From: JAGLCW01 sp964427915
GTDB lineage: Bacteria > Caldisericota > Caldisericia > UBA6126
Length of the DNA: 37,418 nucleotides
Assembly: GCA_964427915.1 (NCBI GenBank)
Contig: CAYRWA010000054.1
Span: 1 to 37,418, forward strand
Reading direction: 5' to 3'
Numbering within the stretch: position 1 is the first letter of the stretch; every line of letters starts with the position of its first letter. The notes under the pieces are model-generated. The model did no database searches. It had not been told where the DNA came from and was given only the letters and a program-made list of their open reading frames with translations. A program made the position numbers and the translations under genes. This document shows, piece by piece, positions 14,973 to 23,432 of the stretch.

Positions 14973-17924
14973 ATGCGTATGCGAAAAATACGAATTGGTA
15001 TCCTTGCTGATGGTGGCGACGCTGGAGGTGGGAGAAGACATATTTTAACATTGTGTGAGAAACTGCCTTCTGATTGTGTGTCAGTTTCCTTTTTTTCTCT
15101 GGGTGAAGGAGCTTTATCTCATTCTGTAGAAAAGCTTTCTACCATTCAAAAAACCACGTATCAGCTTCGATCCAAAATGGATCCCGCCCTTCCCTCGATC
15201 ATCCGTAAATGGGTGCAGGATCAAAACATTGATATCCTTCATACGCACGGTTTAAAAGCTAACATGTATGGAAGAATTGCCCTGCGAAAAACTTCTATCC
15301 CTATCGTAACAACCTATCATAGCAATCCATTGTATGATTATTCCTCCAGATTTTTGGGTATTGTTTTCAGTCTCATTGATCAATGGACTCTTCCTTTGTC
15401 ATTTCTTTACATTGCCGTATCGTACGAGGTTGCCACGCAGCTCATTCGCAGAGGCGTTTCCAGAGAGCGCATTCACATTGTAAAGAATGGTGTTCCTACG
15501 GAGAGTGCAATGGAAGCTCCTGTTTCCCCTTCTCGTAAACAAGAGTACCGAAGTAGGCTACACATCCCTTCCCATGCAAAGGTCATAGGAAGCCTAGGAA
15601 GGCTAGTACCTGTCAAAGGATACGATGAAACTATTCGCATATTTGCTGCTGTAAAAAAATCGTTTGAAAAAATGTGTTCCGATCCTTTGTACTTGCTTTT
15701 AATAGGGGGAGGAGAACAAGAACAGAGCTTAAAAAGGTTGTGCAAACAACTGGAAATAGAAAACCATGTGCGGTTTGTAGGTTTTCAACAACATCCTCAA
15801 CCTTACATCCTAGCTACCGATGTAATGTTCTTTACGCCTCGATCTGAGGCCCTAGGGATTGCAATTCTTGAAAGTATGAATGCTGGCGTCCCGGTAGTAG
15901 CCAAAAAGGTTGGAGGAATTCGTGAACTAATCATAAACGACTACAACGGCTCCATTTATGAATCGCACCAACTTTTATCAAAAGCCCTGATTGATGTAAT
16001 GCAATCCAAAGAAAAGCAAAATGCTTTCATCAAAAATGGTCATAAAATGATTCAGCAGTACTTCTCCAACAACACAATGATAGAAAAAACAGAAGCTATA
16101 TACAGAATGATCCTGAAAGATTCTATCCCCATTTATTCCATATCTGTCAATGGAAAGCCAAAAGGACAGATCTTATCTGAGCTCACAAGCTCAATGCAAG
16201 AATCTTCTGAATGTACCCATATAGTCACTTTGAATATCGAAATGCTTGCAGAAGCATCAAGAGAAAAAGACGTATTCGAAGCTATTAGAAATGCTGACAT
16301 TGTTCTTCCAGATGGAATGAGTATCGTATCCTTGGCAAAAATACAACAATCCTGTTTTCTGAATAGAATTCCTGGTATAGAGTTTTCGACAGATCTATTG
16401 CAAATTGCTCATCAAAATCATTGGAAAGTCTATTTTTTAGGTGGTAAAAAAAGCATTCTTTCCTCGCTAAAACAGTTTGTTACAACAAACTATCCTCACA
16501 TAACCATTGCCGGTATCCAGGATGGCTACTTTGCACCAGAAAAAGAATCCCCCATTGTTCAAGACATTCAAAAAGCACAACCTGATATTTTATTTGTTGC
16601 TTTGGGTATGGGGAAACAAGAACTATTTATTGCCAGATGGAAGCATCAGCTTTCTTGTAAGATAGCTATTGGAGTAGGTGGATCTTTTGACGTCTGGTCT
16701 GGTCAATCAAAACGATCTCCTGCCTGGTGGATTGATCATAAATTGGAGTGGCTGTATCGAGCCCTTCAAGAACCAAAACAGCGGTTTTTACGTATAGCAA
16801 ACACTCTTCCTTTCTACCTTACACAGCGTCACATAAAGCACGCACAGAAAAGAATCGTGTTGTCAGGATATTATGGATTTGGAAATATTGGTGATGAAGC
16901 AATTCTCCGAACGCTTATGAGAGATTTATCTTTGCTGAAAAAGAAAGGGTATCCTTTGGATATTTCTGTTTTATCTGCCAATCCTTACTCCACTTCCACT
17001 CTTACCGATGCTTTTGCCATTGAACGGTTTTCTTTGGTTTCCGTTGTGGAAGAGATCCTTCGATGTGATGCCCTTATTAGTGGGGGTGGTGGGCTTATCC
17101 AAGATATTACCAGTTTCAAAAGTCCTTTGTACTATCTTGGTATCATACAAATTGCTCGTTTGTTTCGAAAACCTGTTTTTATCTATGCCAATGGCATTGG
17201 TCCCCTGCACAATGGTATCAATCGGTTTTTATGCAAAGTAGTGCTCAATCAATGCACAGCAATAACTTTGCGAGATGAAGCTTCTCAGAAACTCGTAAGT
17301 CAAATTGGTGTCCGCCCTTCGCTTGTAACTGTCACAGTGGACCCAATTTTTTCGTTGAATCCGGAAAAAACTCACAATATAGATTCGTATCCCCATCATG
17401 AAAACTTTGTTGCAATTTGTTTTGGTCCCAATCAATATACCAATTCGAGACTGGATGATATTGCTACTTTTCTTGATCATGTCGGCGAAACCACCAAACT
17501 CCCCCTAGTGTTTACTCCTTTTTACCCAGATTATGACAAAAAGTTTTCTACCTGGTTGCAACAAAAAATGAAATATCCCACTCACTTAATTGACACCTTT
17601 AACACCCCTGAAGATATGCTGTCTTTGTTACGAAGATGCCAGTTTGGTATTGGCATGCGACTTCATTTCATGATCCTGCTATCCCTTCTTAAAAAACCCA
17701 TCCTGCCCTTTATATACGATCCTAAAGTAAGAACATTTGCCCAGATCTTACATCTCGATCCCATTTTAACGAACAAGGATGATACGGTCATAATGATCAA
17801 CGCTTTTCAACGATTCTATCAACCTTCTTCCTACGAGATTCCGTATAAGGAAGAAGTTGTGATTTTACAAAAAAAGAACCAAGACAATTTCATGGCACTG
17901 GAGAATTTTATTAAAACCGTATGA
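14973..17924 (+). CDS. trifunctional GT4 glycosyltransferase + WecG/TagA/CpsF + CsaB pyruvyltransferase
   Basis: A 983-residue fusion of three complete enzymes. Residues about 4-385 are a GT4 glycosyltransferase (HTHGLKANMYG, IGSLGRLVPVKGYDE, FFTPRSEALGIAILESM, GVPVVAKKVGGIREL). About 390-630 is a GT26 WecG/TagA/CpsF domain (LPDGMSIV, NRIPGIEF, VYFLGGKKS, ALGMGKQELF, GVGGSFDVWSG). About 635-983 is a polysaccharide pyruvyl transferase of the CsaB type (GYYGFGNIGDEAILRTL, ISGGGGLIQD, IYANGIGPL, GMRLHFMIL). Together they would add sugar residues to a lipid-linked cell-wall polymer and pyruvylate it, the modification recognised by SLH domains. The enzymes usually come from separate genes. Start: first of two ATGs, 14973 or 14979. 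It overlaps comF by 4 bp. Confidence 0.92.
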   Translation: MRMRKIRIGILADGGDAGGGRRHILTLCEKLPSDCVSVSFFSLGEGALSHSVEKLSTIQKTTYQLRSKMDPALPSIIRKWVQDQNIDILHTHGLKANMYGRIALRKTSIPIVTTYHSNPLYDYSSRFLGIVFSLIDQWTLPLSFLYIAVSYEVATQLIRRGVSRERIHIVKNGVPTESAMEAPVSPSRKQEYRSRLHIPSHAKVIGSLGRLVPVKGYDETIRIFAAVKKSFEKMCSDPLYLLLIGGGEQEQSLKRLCKQLEIENHVRFVGFQQHPQPYILATDVMFFTPRSEALGIAILESMNAGVPVVAKKVGGIRELIINDYNGSIYESHQLLSKALIDVMQSKEKQNAFIKNGHKMIQQYFSNNTMIEKTEAIYRMILKDSIPIYSISVNGKPKGQILSELTSSMQESSECTHIVTLNIEMLAEASREKDVFEAIRNADIVLPDGMSIVSLAKIQQSCFLNRIPGIEFSTDLLQIAHQNHWKVYFLGGKKSILSSLKQFVTTNYPHITIAGIQDGYFAPEKESPIVQDIQKAQPDILFVALGMGKQELFIARWKHQLSCKIAIGVGGSFDVWSGQSKRSPAWWIDHKLEWLYRALQEPKQRFLRIANTLPFYLTQRHIKHAQKRIVLSGYYGFGNIGDEAILRTLMRDLSLLKKKGYPLDISVLSANPYSTSTLTDAFAIERFSLVSVVEEILRCDALISGGGGLIQDITSFKSPLYYLGIIQIARLFRKPVFIYANGIGPLHNGINRFLCKVVLNQCTAITLRDEASQKLVSQIGVRPSLVTVTVDPIFSLNPEKTHNIDSYPHHENFVAICFGPNQYTNSRLDDIATFLDHVGETTKLPLVFTPFYPDYDKKFSTWLQQKMKYPTHLIDTFNTPEDMLSLLRRCQFGIGMRLHFMILLSLLKKPILPFIYDPKVRTFAQILHLDPILTNKDDTVIMINAFQRFYQPSSYEIPYKEEVVILQKKNQDNFMALENFIKTV

Positions 17925-18607
17925 AGCCTCTTCTAAAAGACCTTTTTTCACATATTTCTTTAGAAATCGAGCATTTCTTCTTTCCTCCCACTTGTAGTAT
18001 CTGCAATCGACCAAATACAGACTTTTTGTGCAAAGACTGCCTTGCTGCGTTACAGAAATCTCTTTATCCCCATGGCAATTTCACGAGTCGTTTTGGAGAT
18101 CTTGTTTTTTGTTCCTCTCGCTATACTAAGGAAGCATCAATGCTAATTACCTCTCTTAAGTATCGTCGAAACTATCCTGCTGCACAATGGATTGCAAAAA
18201 TGATGTATCCTTTGTTTGAAACCCAAATTCCCTACTCACACATTCACGACAGTGTTCTTATTCCTGTTCCATTGAGTATACAAAAGAAGTATTCAAGAGG
18301 ATACAACCAGTGTGAGCTAATTGTTGACACTCTATCATGCATGACAGGCTTGCCCAAGGACTACAACAGTCTGCAAAGACGTGCTTTATTGGCAGATCGA
18401 GATCAGATTGGGCGTACAAGAAAACAACGCGAAGAGAATCTTTCTTGTCTGTTTAACTGGATAGGAAGTAAAACGTATGCAACTGTTTTGTTAATTGATG
18501 ACATTTGTACAACAGGCAAAACCCTATTTGAATGTAAACGGGTTATTCAACAGCATCTTCCTGGCTGCAAGGTGCATCCAATTGTGTTTGCTCACCCAGA
18601 AGCGTAG
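17921..18607 (+). CDS. comF: ComF-family phosphoribosyltransferase-like protein
   Basis: A 228-residue protein with the ComF layout: an N-terminal zinc ribbon with two Cys pairs (CSIC, CKDC, about residues 25-43), then a PRTase-like domain (LITSLKYRRNY, PVPLSIQKKYSRGYNQ, and the PRPP loop VLLIDDICTTGKTL near 190-203). ComF proteins support single-strand DNA uptake in natural transformation. The type IV pilin genes at the other end of this window would fit a competence role, though ComF also occurs in non-competent bacteria. The ATG overlaps the previous stop (ATGA). The 3' end overlaps the convergent gene by 65 bp. Confidence 0.93.
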   Translation: MKPLLKDLFSHISLEIEHFFFPPTCSICNRPNTDFLCKDCLAALQKSLYPHGNFTSRFGDLVFCSSRYTKEASMLITSLKYRRNYPAAQWIAKMMYPLFETQIPYSHIHDSVLIPVPLSIQKKYSRGYNQCELIVDTLSCMTGLPKDYNSLQRRALLADRDQIGRTRKQREENLSCLFNWIGSKTYATVLLIDDICTTGKTLFECKRVIQQHLPGCKVHPIVFAHPEA

Positions 18608-19799
18608 GATGTAAAGGAAATATCTCTTTAACAAGGGGATACTCACATTCAACAGCGGTAAATTGTTGTTGAGAATCTCTCCATAGAATTCCACTATGGC
18701 TAGAAAAAATCATTTGTATGTCGGGATGCTCCTGAAGAAAGGTATGAACATAGTTAGCATATTGTTTAGCTTTCGAATGATCCCAGTTGAAAAGAGAATA
18801 AAACGGCCTGATTCTTCCATTTTGGAACAACAAGCTATCACCGGTAAAAAACATTGTTCTATTGACGATATAATTCATGTGACCACGAGTGTGGCCAGGT
18901 ACTAAGTAGGAAGCAATAGGAACCGGTTCAATAGCTGTCACTTGCATGTGTTCAATGGTAGTAAGGTTGTAGCGCGACACGATTCGTTTCCAATGATAGT
19001 ATGGTAGGGAAGAAAAGCGTTTTGACAAAAGTTCTTTGGAAGAAACGTAGATGGTAGCTTTTGTAAACAGATTCAAACCTCCGCAATGATCATGGTCTAG
19101 GTGGGTTAGAAATACATGACTGATTTGAGAAGGAGAAATGTTATAACGATGCAACTCTTCCTCTACAATATGTGGGTTTTTCCCTGTATCGATTGCAATG
19201 TAGTTTTGATTGATTCGATACAAAAACAAGTTTACATAGCAATCTTTCAGCGCTAGACAATCATTGGTAATCCATCCAGAGGAAACGGGATAAAAATAGG
19301 ATGCTGAAAAGGACTTGGGAATAGGTAGAATAGCAGGAACGCAATTCTTGTAATAAATAAAGCGTAACTGATGAAGAGAAATCAACTCTTTTTCTAGGCT
19401 TCGGAGCATAAAAAGAGCAACGATGTATAAAAGGAAAAAATAGCCAACGCTCAGAAATGAACTCGTGCATAGTATATAAACACCCGAAGACGTAAACAGT
19501 ATGCCTGAAAAAATAGGATGTCTAGTAATTCCATAACAGCCTTTAACAGGTAAAATGGAAGATTGTTGTTTCAATTTTTTACCATATTCCCCGCTAACCC
19601 ATAAGAACAAGCCTATTAGTAAAAAAACACCGCCCCCCCCTAGTAGAATAATCATTATCCATCCTGCTGTGGCAAAAAGGGGATAGGTCACAATGTGAAA
19701 AAAAAGTAGCAGCCACCCTAGTACAAAAGCGAAGAGCATGAAAAACAACACTACTCGCTTTTTAATATTCTTTTTAAGAGCAGTAGGGAATTTTTTCAT
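18543..19799 (-). CDS. fusion of ICMT-like membrane methyltransferase and metallo-beta-lactamase-fold hydrolase
   Basis: A 418-residue protein. Residues 1-165 contain about five transmembrane helices and the ICMT / phospholipid methyltransferase signature GCYGITRHPIFSGILF (Arg93-His94-Pro95). Residues about 175-400 are a metallo-beta-lactamase-fold hydrolase: THLDHDHCGG (His233, Asp235, His236, Asp237, His238; Asp replaces the second His of the usual HxHxDH), VPGHTRGHMNY, FFTGDSLL and SSHSG. The methyltransferase domain would bind S-adenosylmethionine and modify a membrane-bound substrate; the hydrolase would act on an ester or thioester. The substrate is unknown. The last 22 codons overlap comF on the other strand. 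I know of no standard protein with this pairing. Confidence 0.85.
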   Translation of the reverse strand: MKKFPTALKKNIKKRVVLFFMLFAFVLGWLLLFFHIVTYPLFATAGWIMIILLGGGGVFLLIGLFLWVSGEYGKKLKQQSSILPVKGCYGITRHPIFSGILFTSSGVYILCTSSFLSVGYFFLLYIVALFMLRSLEKELISLHQLRFIYYKNCVPAILPIPKSFSASYFYPVSSGWITNDCLALKDCYVNLFLYRINQNYIAIDTGKNPHIVEEELHRYNISPSQISHVFLTHLDHDHCGGLNLFTKATIYVSSKELLSKRFSSLPYYHWKRIVSRYNLTTIEHMQVTAIEPVPIASYLVPGHTRGHMNYIVNRTMFFTGDSLLFQNGRIRPFYSLFNWDHSKAKQYANYVHTFLQEHPDIQMIFSSHSGILWRDSQQQFTAVECEYPLVKEIFPLHPTLLGEQTQLDAPCSQEDAVE

Positions 19800-19846
19800 G
19801 ACGAAAAACTCACTCTACAAAGGTGACGATTTTCTCTGTCACTGCT

Positions 19847-20128
19847 TTATTCTTCTTCCTGCGTCTGTGTAACTTCTTCTTTTTCTGCCATATCTTTTGC
19901 ATCTATTGCTTTTTGTATTTTCTTGTGGTAAGGTTTGCAGACCCAGAACTCATGCATAATCCAACCTGTAATAATCCCACCAACAAACAAAATAAACATC
20001 ATTAATACACGAGACATTTCAAAAGACCAAGCTAAAAAATGAATATTTACAACTGTAACATTTTGGACAATAAATATTACGATAACAGCAGACAGTGTTA
20101 CTCCGATGATCAGTTTTACAGTGGCCAT
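19847..20128 (-). CDS. LapA-family (DUF1049) membrane protein
   Basis: A 93-residue protein with two transmembrane helices (about 5-25 and 38-60) and a charged, Glu-rich C-terminal tail. The first helix followed by FIVQNVTVVNIHFLAW is the hallmark of the LapA/DUF1049 family (pattern QN-x6-hydrophobic-FLxW). Family members are small inner-membrane proteins, in E. coli linked to lipopolysaccharide assembly; the role here is unknown. GGAG-like bases lie upstream of the ATG at 20128. Confidence 0.88.
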   Translation of the reverse strand: MATVKLIIGVTLSAVIVIFIVQNVTVVNIHFLAWSFEMSRVLMMFILFVGGIITGWIMHEFWVCKPYHKKIQKAIDAKDMAEKEEVTQTQEEE

Positions 20129-20207
20129 TGTACTTCTCCTTTTAGAACAATTGTAAGGTTATGGTAATAGTGTATCAGTTTTCACAACTATTTCTGTAGA
20201 AATACCA

Positions 20208-21944
20208 TCATTTTGGATTACTGTGAGCAAAATCCTTATGAATCGTATCAGTATCATAGCCTTCTTTTGTCAAAAACTCAAGCTTGTGATGAATCAAGTT
20301 TTCAATCGAAGCACTGCTTCGATTGTATATCTTTTGGAGCAGGTATTGTGTTTTGAGTAAATCTTTGTAGGTTAAATCTTTTGTATAGTCGTGATATTTA
20401 TAGGATAATGAACCATCCTCGCAAGGAACTACACAATACCAAAGGTCGTTGTACCATCGATAATTGTCCGTGCTGTCTTTTCGAATCCATTGAGTTTCTG
20501 TATCTTCTAGCGCTGATAAAACATGTTCTGCTGTTGTTAAGTAGGCTTCATTATGAGTAGCGAGATACAATTCCAGTAGATAATTAATTTCTGCTAAAAT
20601 ATGATTTAAAGAAGCATGAGTTGGTGTGTTTGTATATTCTTTGTGATAGTAATCATAAAAAAAGAAACCATTTGGGGTACTGATTTTTTGATCTTCTTGT
20701 GCTAAATCTACCAGATAATCGCCAATTTTTTTCCCTGTGTACAGTGCTTCTGGAATTTGATAATCATTGTGAGCTTTCAATAAAAAGAAGCCTGCATCTG
20801 TACAATACCGTGTATCAATATAATTCTTGGGAAACTTGTATAGATTCCACAAATAAACACTGGCATGGCCAGATGGCCAGTTGCCGTATTTACTAGCAGC
20901 CTTAGCCACTGTGTACACTGTGTTGGCAAACATATCGTAAAAAAATCTCTGATTGGGATATTTTTGATGCAGATTCATAAAGCGTCTGCCTTCCCAGCCA
21001 GCGTAGGTATAGTAGTAATCGTAGCGTTGGTTGGAGGCTCCTATATACTGATCCTCACTTGCAATATGAAAAATACCGTCTTTGGTAATTTTTTTACGCA
21101 ATGTAAAGTCTGCTGATCTCATATTTTCGCAGGTTTCTTCGTTGGTCAAGTCCAACAAAGAGCTTTTGCTAACAAAAAACCAACTTTCTGCTGTTTGATA
21201 GGAATCTAGCGCAAGAGCAGATGTAATCGATAGTGCTTTTTTAGGAGTCCAATTGACAACAGGTTGCGAGTTCATTTTTGCAAGAGTTGTTAAGTCGCTA
21301 AGTTCTGTGGGGGCTTTCTGGTAGACACTTGGTGCCCCTGCAAGGATACTCTCCAGATAAAACTCCTCCTTTTTCATTTCGATGTAATACAAACTTGGGG
21401 GCAGGATATTCATGCCTGATGAAAGCGCATAGGAAATGAATTCTGAATCCGGCACTGTACTCTCATGAGGACGTTCATCTGTAAGGTATTTCAGAGACCA
21501 GGCTGTAGCACTTTCGGAAAAGTCAGTGTCTGTTTGTATTGTAAATTGAATAGGCTGAGAAATGGTGTCCATACTAAACAAGCGAACTAACACAAACAGG
21601 TCTCCATTTCGAAACGTACGTACAATGGTATTCGCACTCACTGGAACTGATTCATTGGGAACATGCAATTCCATTTGAACACGCGTTTCTTCAATAACAC
21701 CCTTTTCACCATTGGGTAAAATTGAATCCTGCACTAGGGATATTTGCGAATATTTATAGTCGGGAGGGAAAGAAATAGCAAGAGAGGGGGAAGCATTCGA
21801 TTCACCATCAATTACTATTTGGCTTTGATTTTTGTCGAAATAGATACCTTTGGGAGCTGGCTTTGTATAAGGATAAAAAAGGGCGATCACAAAAAAAGAC
21901 ACAATACAAAAAACAATGACATTAGGAATCCACTTTTTGAACAT
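20208..21944 (-). CDS. membrane-anchored extracytoplasmic protein, possible C5-epimerase-like alpha/alpha barrel
   Basis: A 578-residue protein with a single N-terminal anchor helix (about residues 8-26) and a large external domain. A beta-rich region covers roughly 30-170. The rest is rich in aromatic residues and helices; the stretch PTHASLNHILAEINYLLELY followed by LTTAEHVLSALEDTE resembles the alpha/alpha-barrel end of D-glucuronyl C5-epimerase-like proteins, but the match is weak. The start at 21944 has AAGGAG 7 bp upstream and overlaps the dciA stop by one base (TAATG), so the two genes are translationally coupled. A longer frame from 21998 lies within dciA and is less likely. Confidence 0.7.
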   Translation of the reverse strand: MFKKWIPNVIVFCIVSFFVIALFYPYTKPAPKGIYFDKNQSQIVIDGESNASPSLAISFPPDYKYSQISLVQDSILPNGEKGVIEETRVQMELHVPNESVPVSANTIVRTFRNGDLFVLVRLFSMDTISQPIQFTIQTDTDFSESATAWSLKYLTDERPHESTVPDSEFISYALSSGMNILPPSLYYIEMKKEEFYLESILAGAPSVYQKAPTELSDLTTLAKMNSQPVVNWTPKKALSITSALALDSYQTAESWFFVSKSSLLDLTNEETCENMRSADFTLRKKITKDGIFHIASEDQYIGASNQRYDYYYTYAGWEGRRFMNLHQKYPNQRFFYDMFANTVYTVAKAASKYGNWPSGHASVYLWNLYKFPKNYIDTRYCTDAGFFLLKAHNDYQIPEALYTGKKIGDYLVDLAQEDQKISTPNGFFFYDYYHKEYTNTPTHASLNHILAEINYLLELYLATHNEAYLTTAEHVLSALEDTETQWIRKDSTDNYRWYNDLWYCVVPCEDGSLSYKYHDYTKDLTYKDLLKTQYLLQKIYNRSSASIENLIHHKLEFLTKEGYDTDTIHKDFAHSNPK

Positions 21945-22387
21945 TAGGAGTTCTCCTTGTACGCTACTAACATGGAGCGTATTTGGTTCTGATAGCATTC
22001 TGGAGCTTGCTGAACAATTCTTTCAACCCACTCTTTCTGGTTTTGATTCAAGGCTTTTTTTCGTTTTTTCGGTTTTGATACTCTCACATTTCCTATCACA
22101 AATCGAATTTCCTTCACCAAGTCTTGCTTCAATTCACTATTGATTTTCTCAATCATCTCTTCTTTCATATGGGTTAATTCTGTAACATAAATGGAGTTTT
22201 TGCAAGCAATTGTAAGAAGTCCTCTTTTATAACCAAGAATTTTGGTCGAGCGAGCGAGCATTTTCCCAACTGCTAGCGGGTAAATGGTATGGATAAAAGA
22301 GCTCTCAATAACATTTTGCCGATCAAATTTTCGACGTGAAAAAAAAGAGTGAAGAGAATGATTAATTTTCTCCATACACACATCCAT
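21944..22387 (-). CDS. dciA: DciA-like protein (DUF721)
   Basis: A protein of 147 residues (143 if it starts at the internal ATG at 22375). The N-terminal part (VIESSFIHTIYPLAVGKMLARSTKILGYKRGLLTIAC) follows the DUF721 pattern of an amphipathic region, a VG-containing turn and a KH-like beta strand. DciA is the ancestral bacterial operator for loading the replicative helicase. Its position directly after recF and dnaN supports this, because DUF721 genes are commonly found there. The 3' part is Lys-rich (KPKKRKKAL). It overlaps recF by 14 to 26 bp depending on start. Confidence 0.85.
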   Translation of the reverse strand: MDVCMEKINHSLHSFFSRRKFDRQNVIESSFIHTIYPLAVGKMLARSTKILGYKRGLLTIACKNSIYVTELTHMKEEMIEKINSELKQDLVKEIRFVIGNVRVSKPKKRKKALNQNQKEWVERIVQQAPECYQNQIRSMLVAYKENS

Positions 22388-23432
22388 CTTGAATCTCTAG
22401 AATCTTACCGCAGTCTTTTATCAAATCTGGCTGCAAGGATGTTAAAAACAATTGTGCTTTGGGCCGTATGAATTCGAGCAACACTTGAAAATTGTCCTTA
22501 TCAAGCTCGGATTGAAAATCATCCAACAAAACAACGGGAACATTTTTTGTTTCTTGCTCCAAAAAGTGAAACTCACAAAGTTTCAAGACAAACGCTGCTA
22601 TTTTTTGCTCTCCTTCCGATCCGTAAATACGCAACGACTTCGTTTGTCGTTTCATACTGATTCTATCCAAATGGGCGCCAATAAGAGAAGTACCCCGAGA
22701 AATCTCTTGTTGCTGGAGATGCCTAGGATTCACATCCAAATTGGAAGGAGAATAGACAATACGAATTTCTTGTAGCATAGGAAATTGCAATTGATTGCAC
22801 ACAGAAAGAAAAACGTTTTGCATTTTCTCGATCGTTTTTTGTCTTTCTTTTTGAATGATTGTTGACAGATGAAGAAGAGTGTGGGTTAAAGTATCATATA
22901 GTCTTCGATCTTGGCTTTCCCGAAGACCTTTTTTTAATACATAATTCCGGGATTTGTAAGACATTGCATATCGGTTTAATATAGCAAGATAAGAAGGGCT
23001 CTCTTTAGCATGAATCCGGTCAATAAATTTCCGACGAAACTCGGGGCCTCCCCTTACTAACTCTGGCGTACTAGGTGTCATCAAAACAACATAGCAAGTA
23101 CTAAACAAATCAACAATTCTTTGGTTTTCCATACCGTTCAAGGTAATTCTTTTTTTACCGTTTTTCTCCCAAGCAATAGATACGGTTTTGTTTGCGCCTT
23201 GGGTAAAAATGTTCACCTCTGTCCGTAAAAAAGTTGCTCCATACTTGAGCAAGTGAACATCTTTGCGAGTACGAAACCCATTGCCCTGCAAAGAAAAATA
23301 AAGTGCTTCCAATGCATTGGTTTTGCCAGAACCATTTTTTCCAACAATAACATTCACATTTCTTGAAAAAGAAGATTCCATATGGTCAAAGCATCGAAAG
23401 TTTGTTGCCTGCAGATGGTCAACAAACATCAC
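22362..23432 (-). CDS. recF: DNA replication and repair protein RecF
   Basis: A 356-residue SMC-like ATPase of normal RecF length. Walker A is VGKNGSGKTN near residues 32-41, the family stretch is LVRGGPEFRRKFIDR, the signature region is SEGEQKIAAFVLKLCEF, and Walker B with the D-loop is VVLLDDFQSELD. RecF loads RecA at gaps together with RecO and RecR. The ATG overlaps the dnaN stop by 4 bp. The order dnaN-recF-dciA is the usual one, but dnaA is not upstream here. Confidence 0.96.
   Translation of the reverse strand: MMFVDHLQATNFRCFDHMESSFSRNVNVIVGKNGSGKTNALEALYFSLQGNGFRTRKDVHLLKYGATFLRTEVNIFTQGANKTVSIAWEKNGKKRITLNGMENQRIVDLFSTCYVVLMTPSTPELVRGGPEFRRKFIDRIHAKESPSYLAILNRYAMSYKSRNYVLKKGLRESQDRRLYDTLTHTLLHLSTIIQKERQKTIEKMQNVFLSVCNQLQFPMLQEIRIVYSPSNLDVNPRHLQQQEISRGTSLIGAHLDRISMKRQTKSLRIYGSEGEQKIAAFVLKLCEFHFLEQETKNVPVVLLDDFQSELDKDNFQVLLEFIRPKAQLFLTSLQPDLIKDCGKILEIQDGCVYGEN

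Noticed and set aside
19822..19841. Inverted repeat GTGAC/GTCAC after the LapA-like gene as a terminator
   Set aside because: Only a 5-bp stem with a 10-nt loop and no T-run on the transcribed side.
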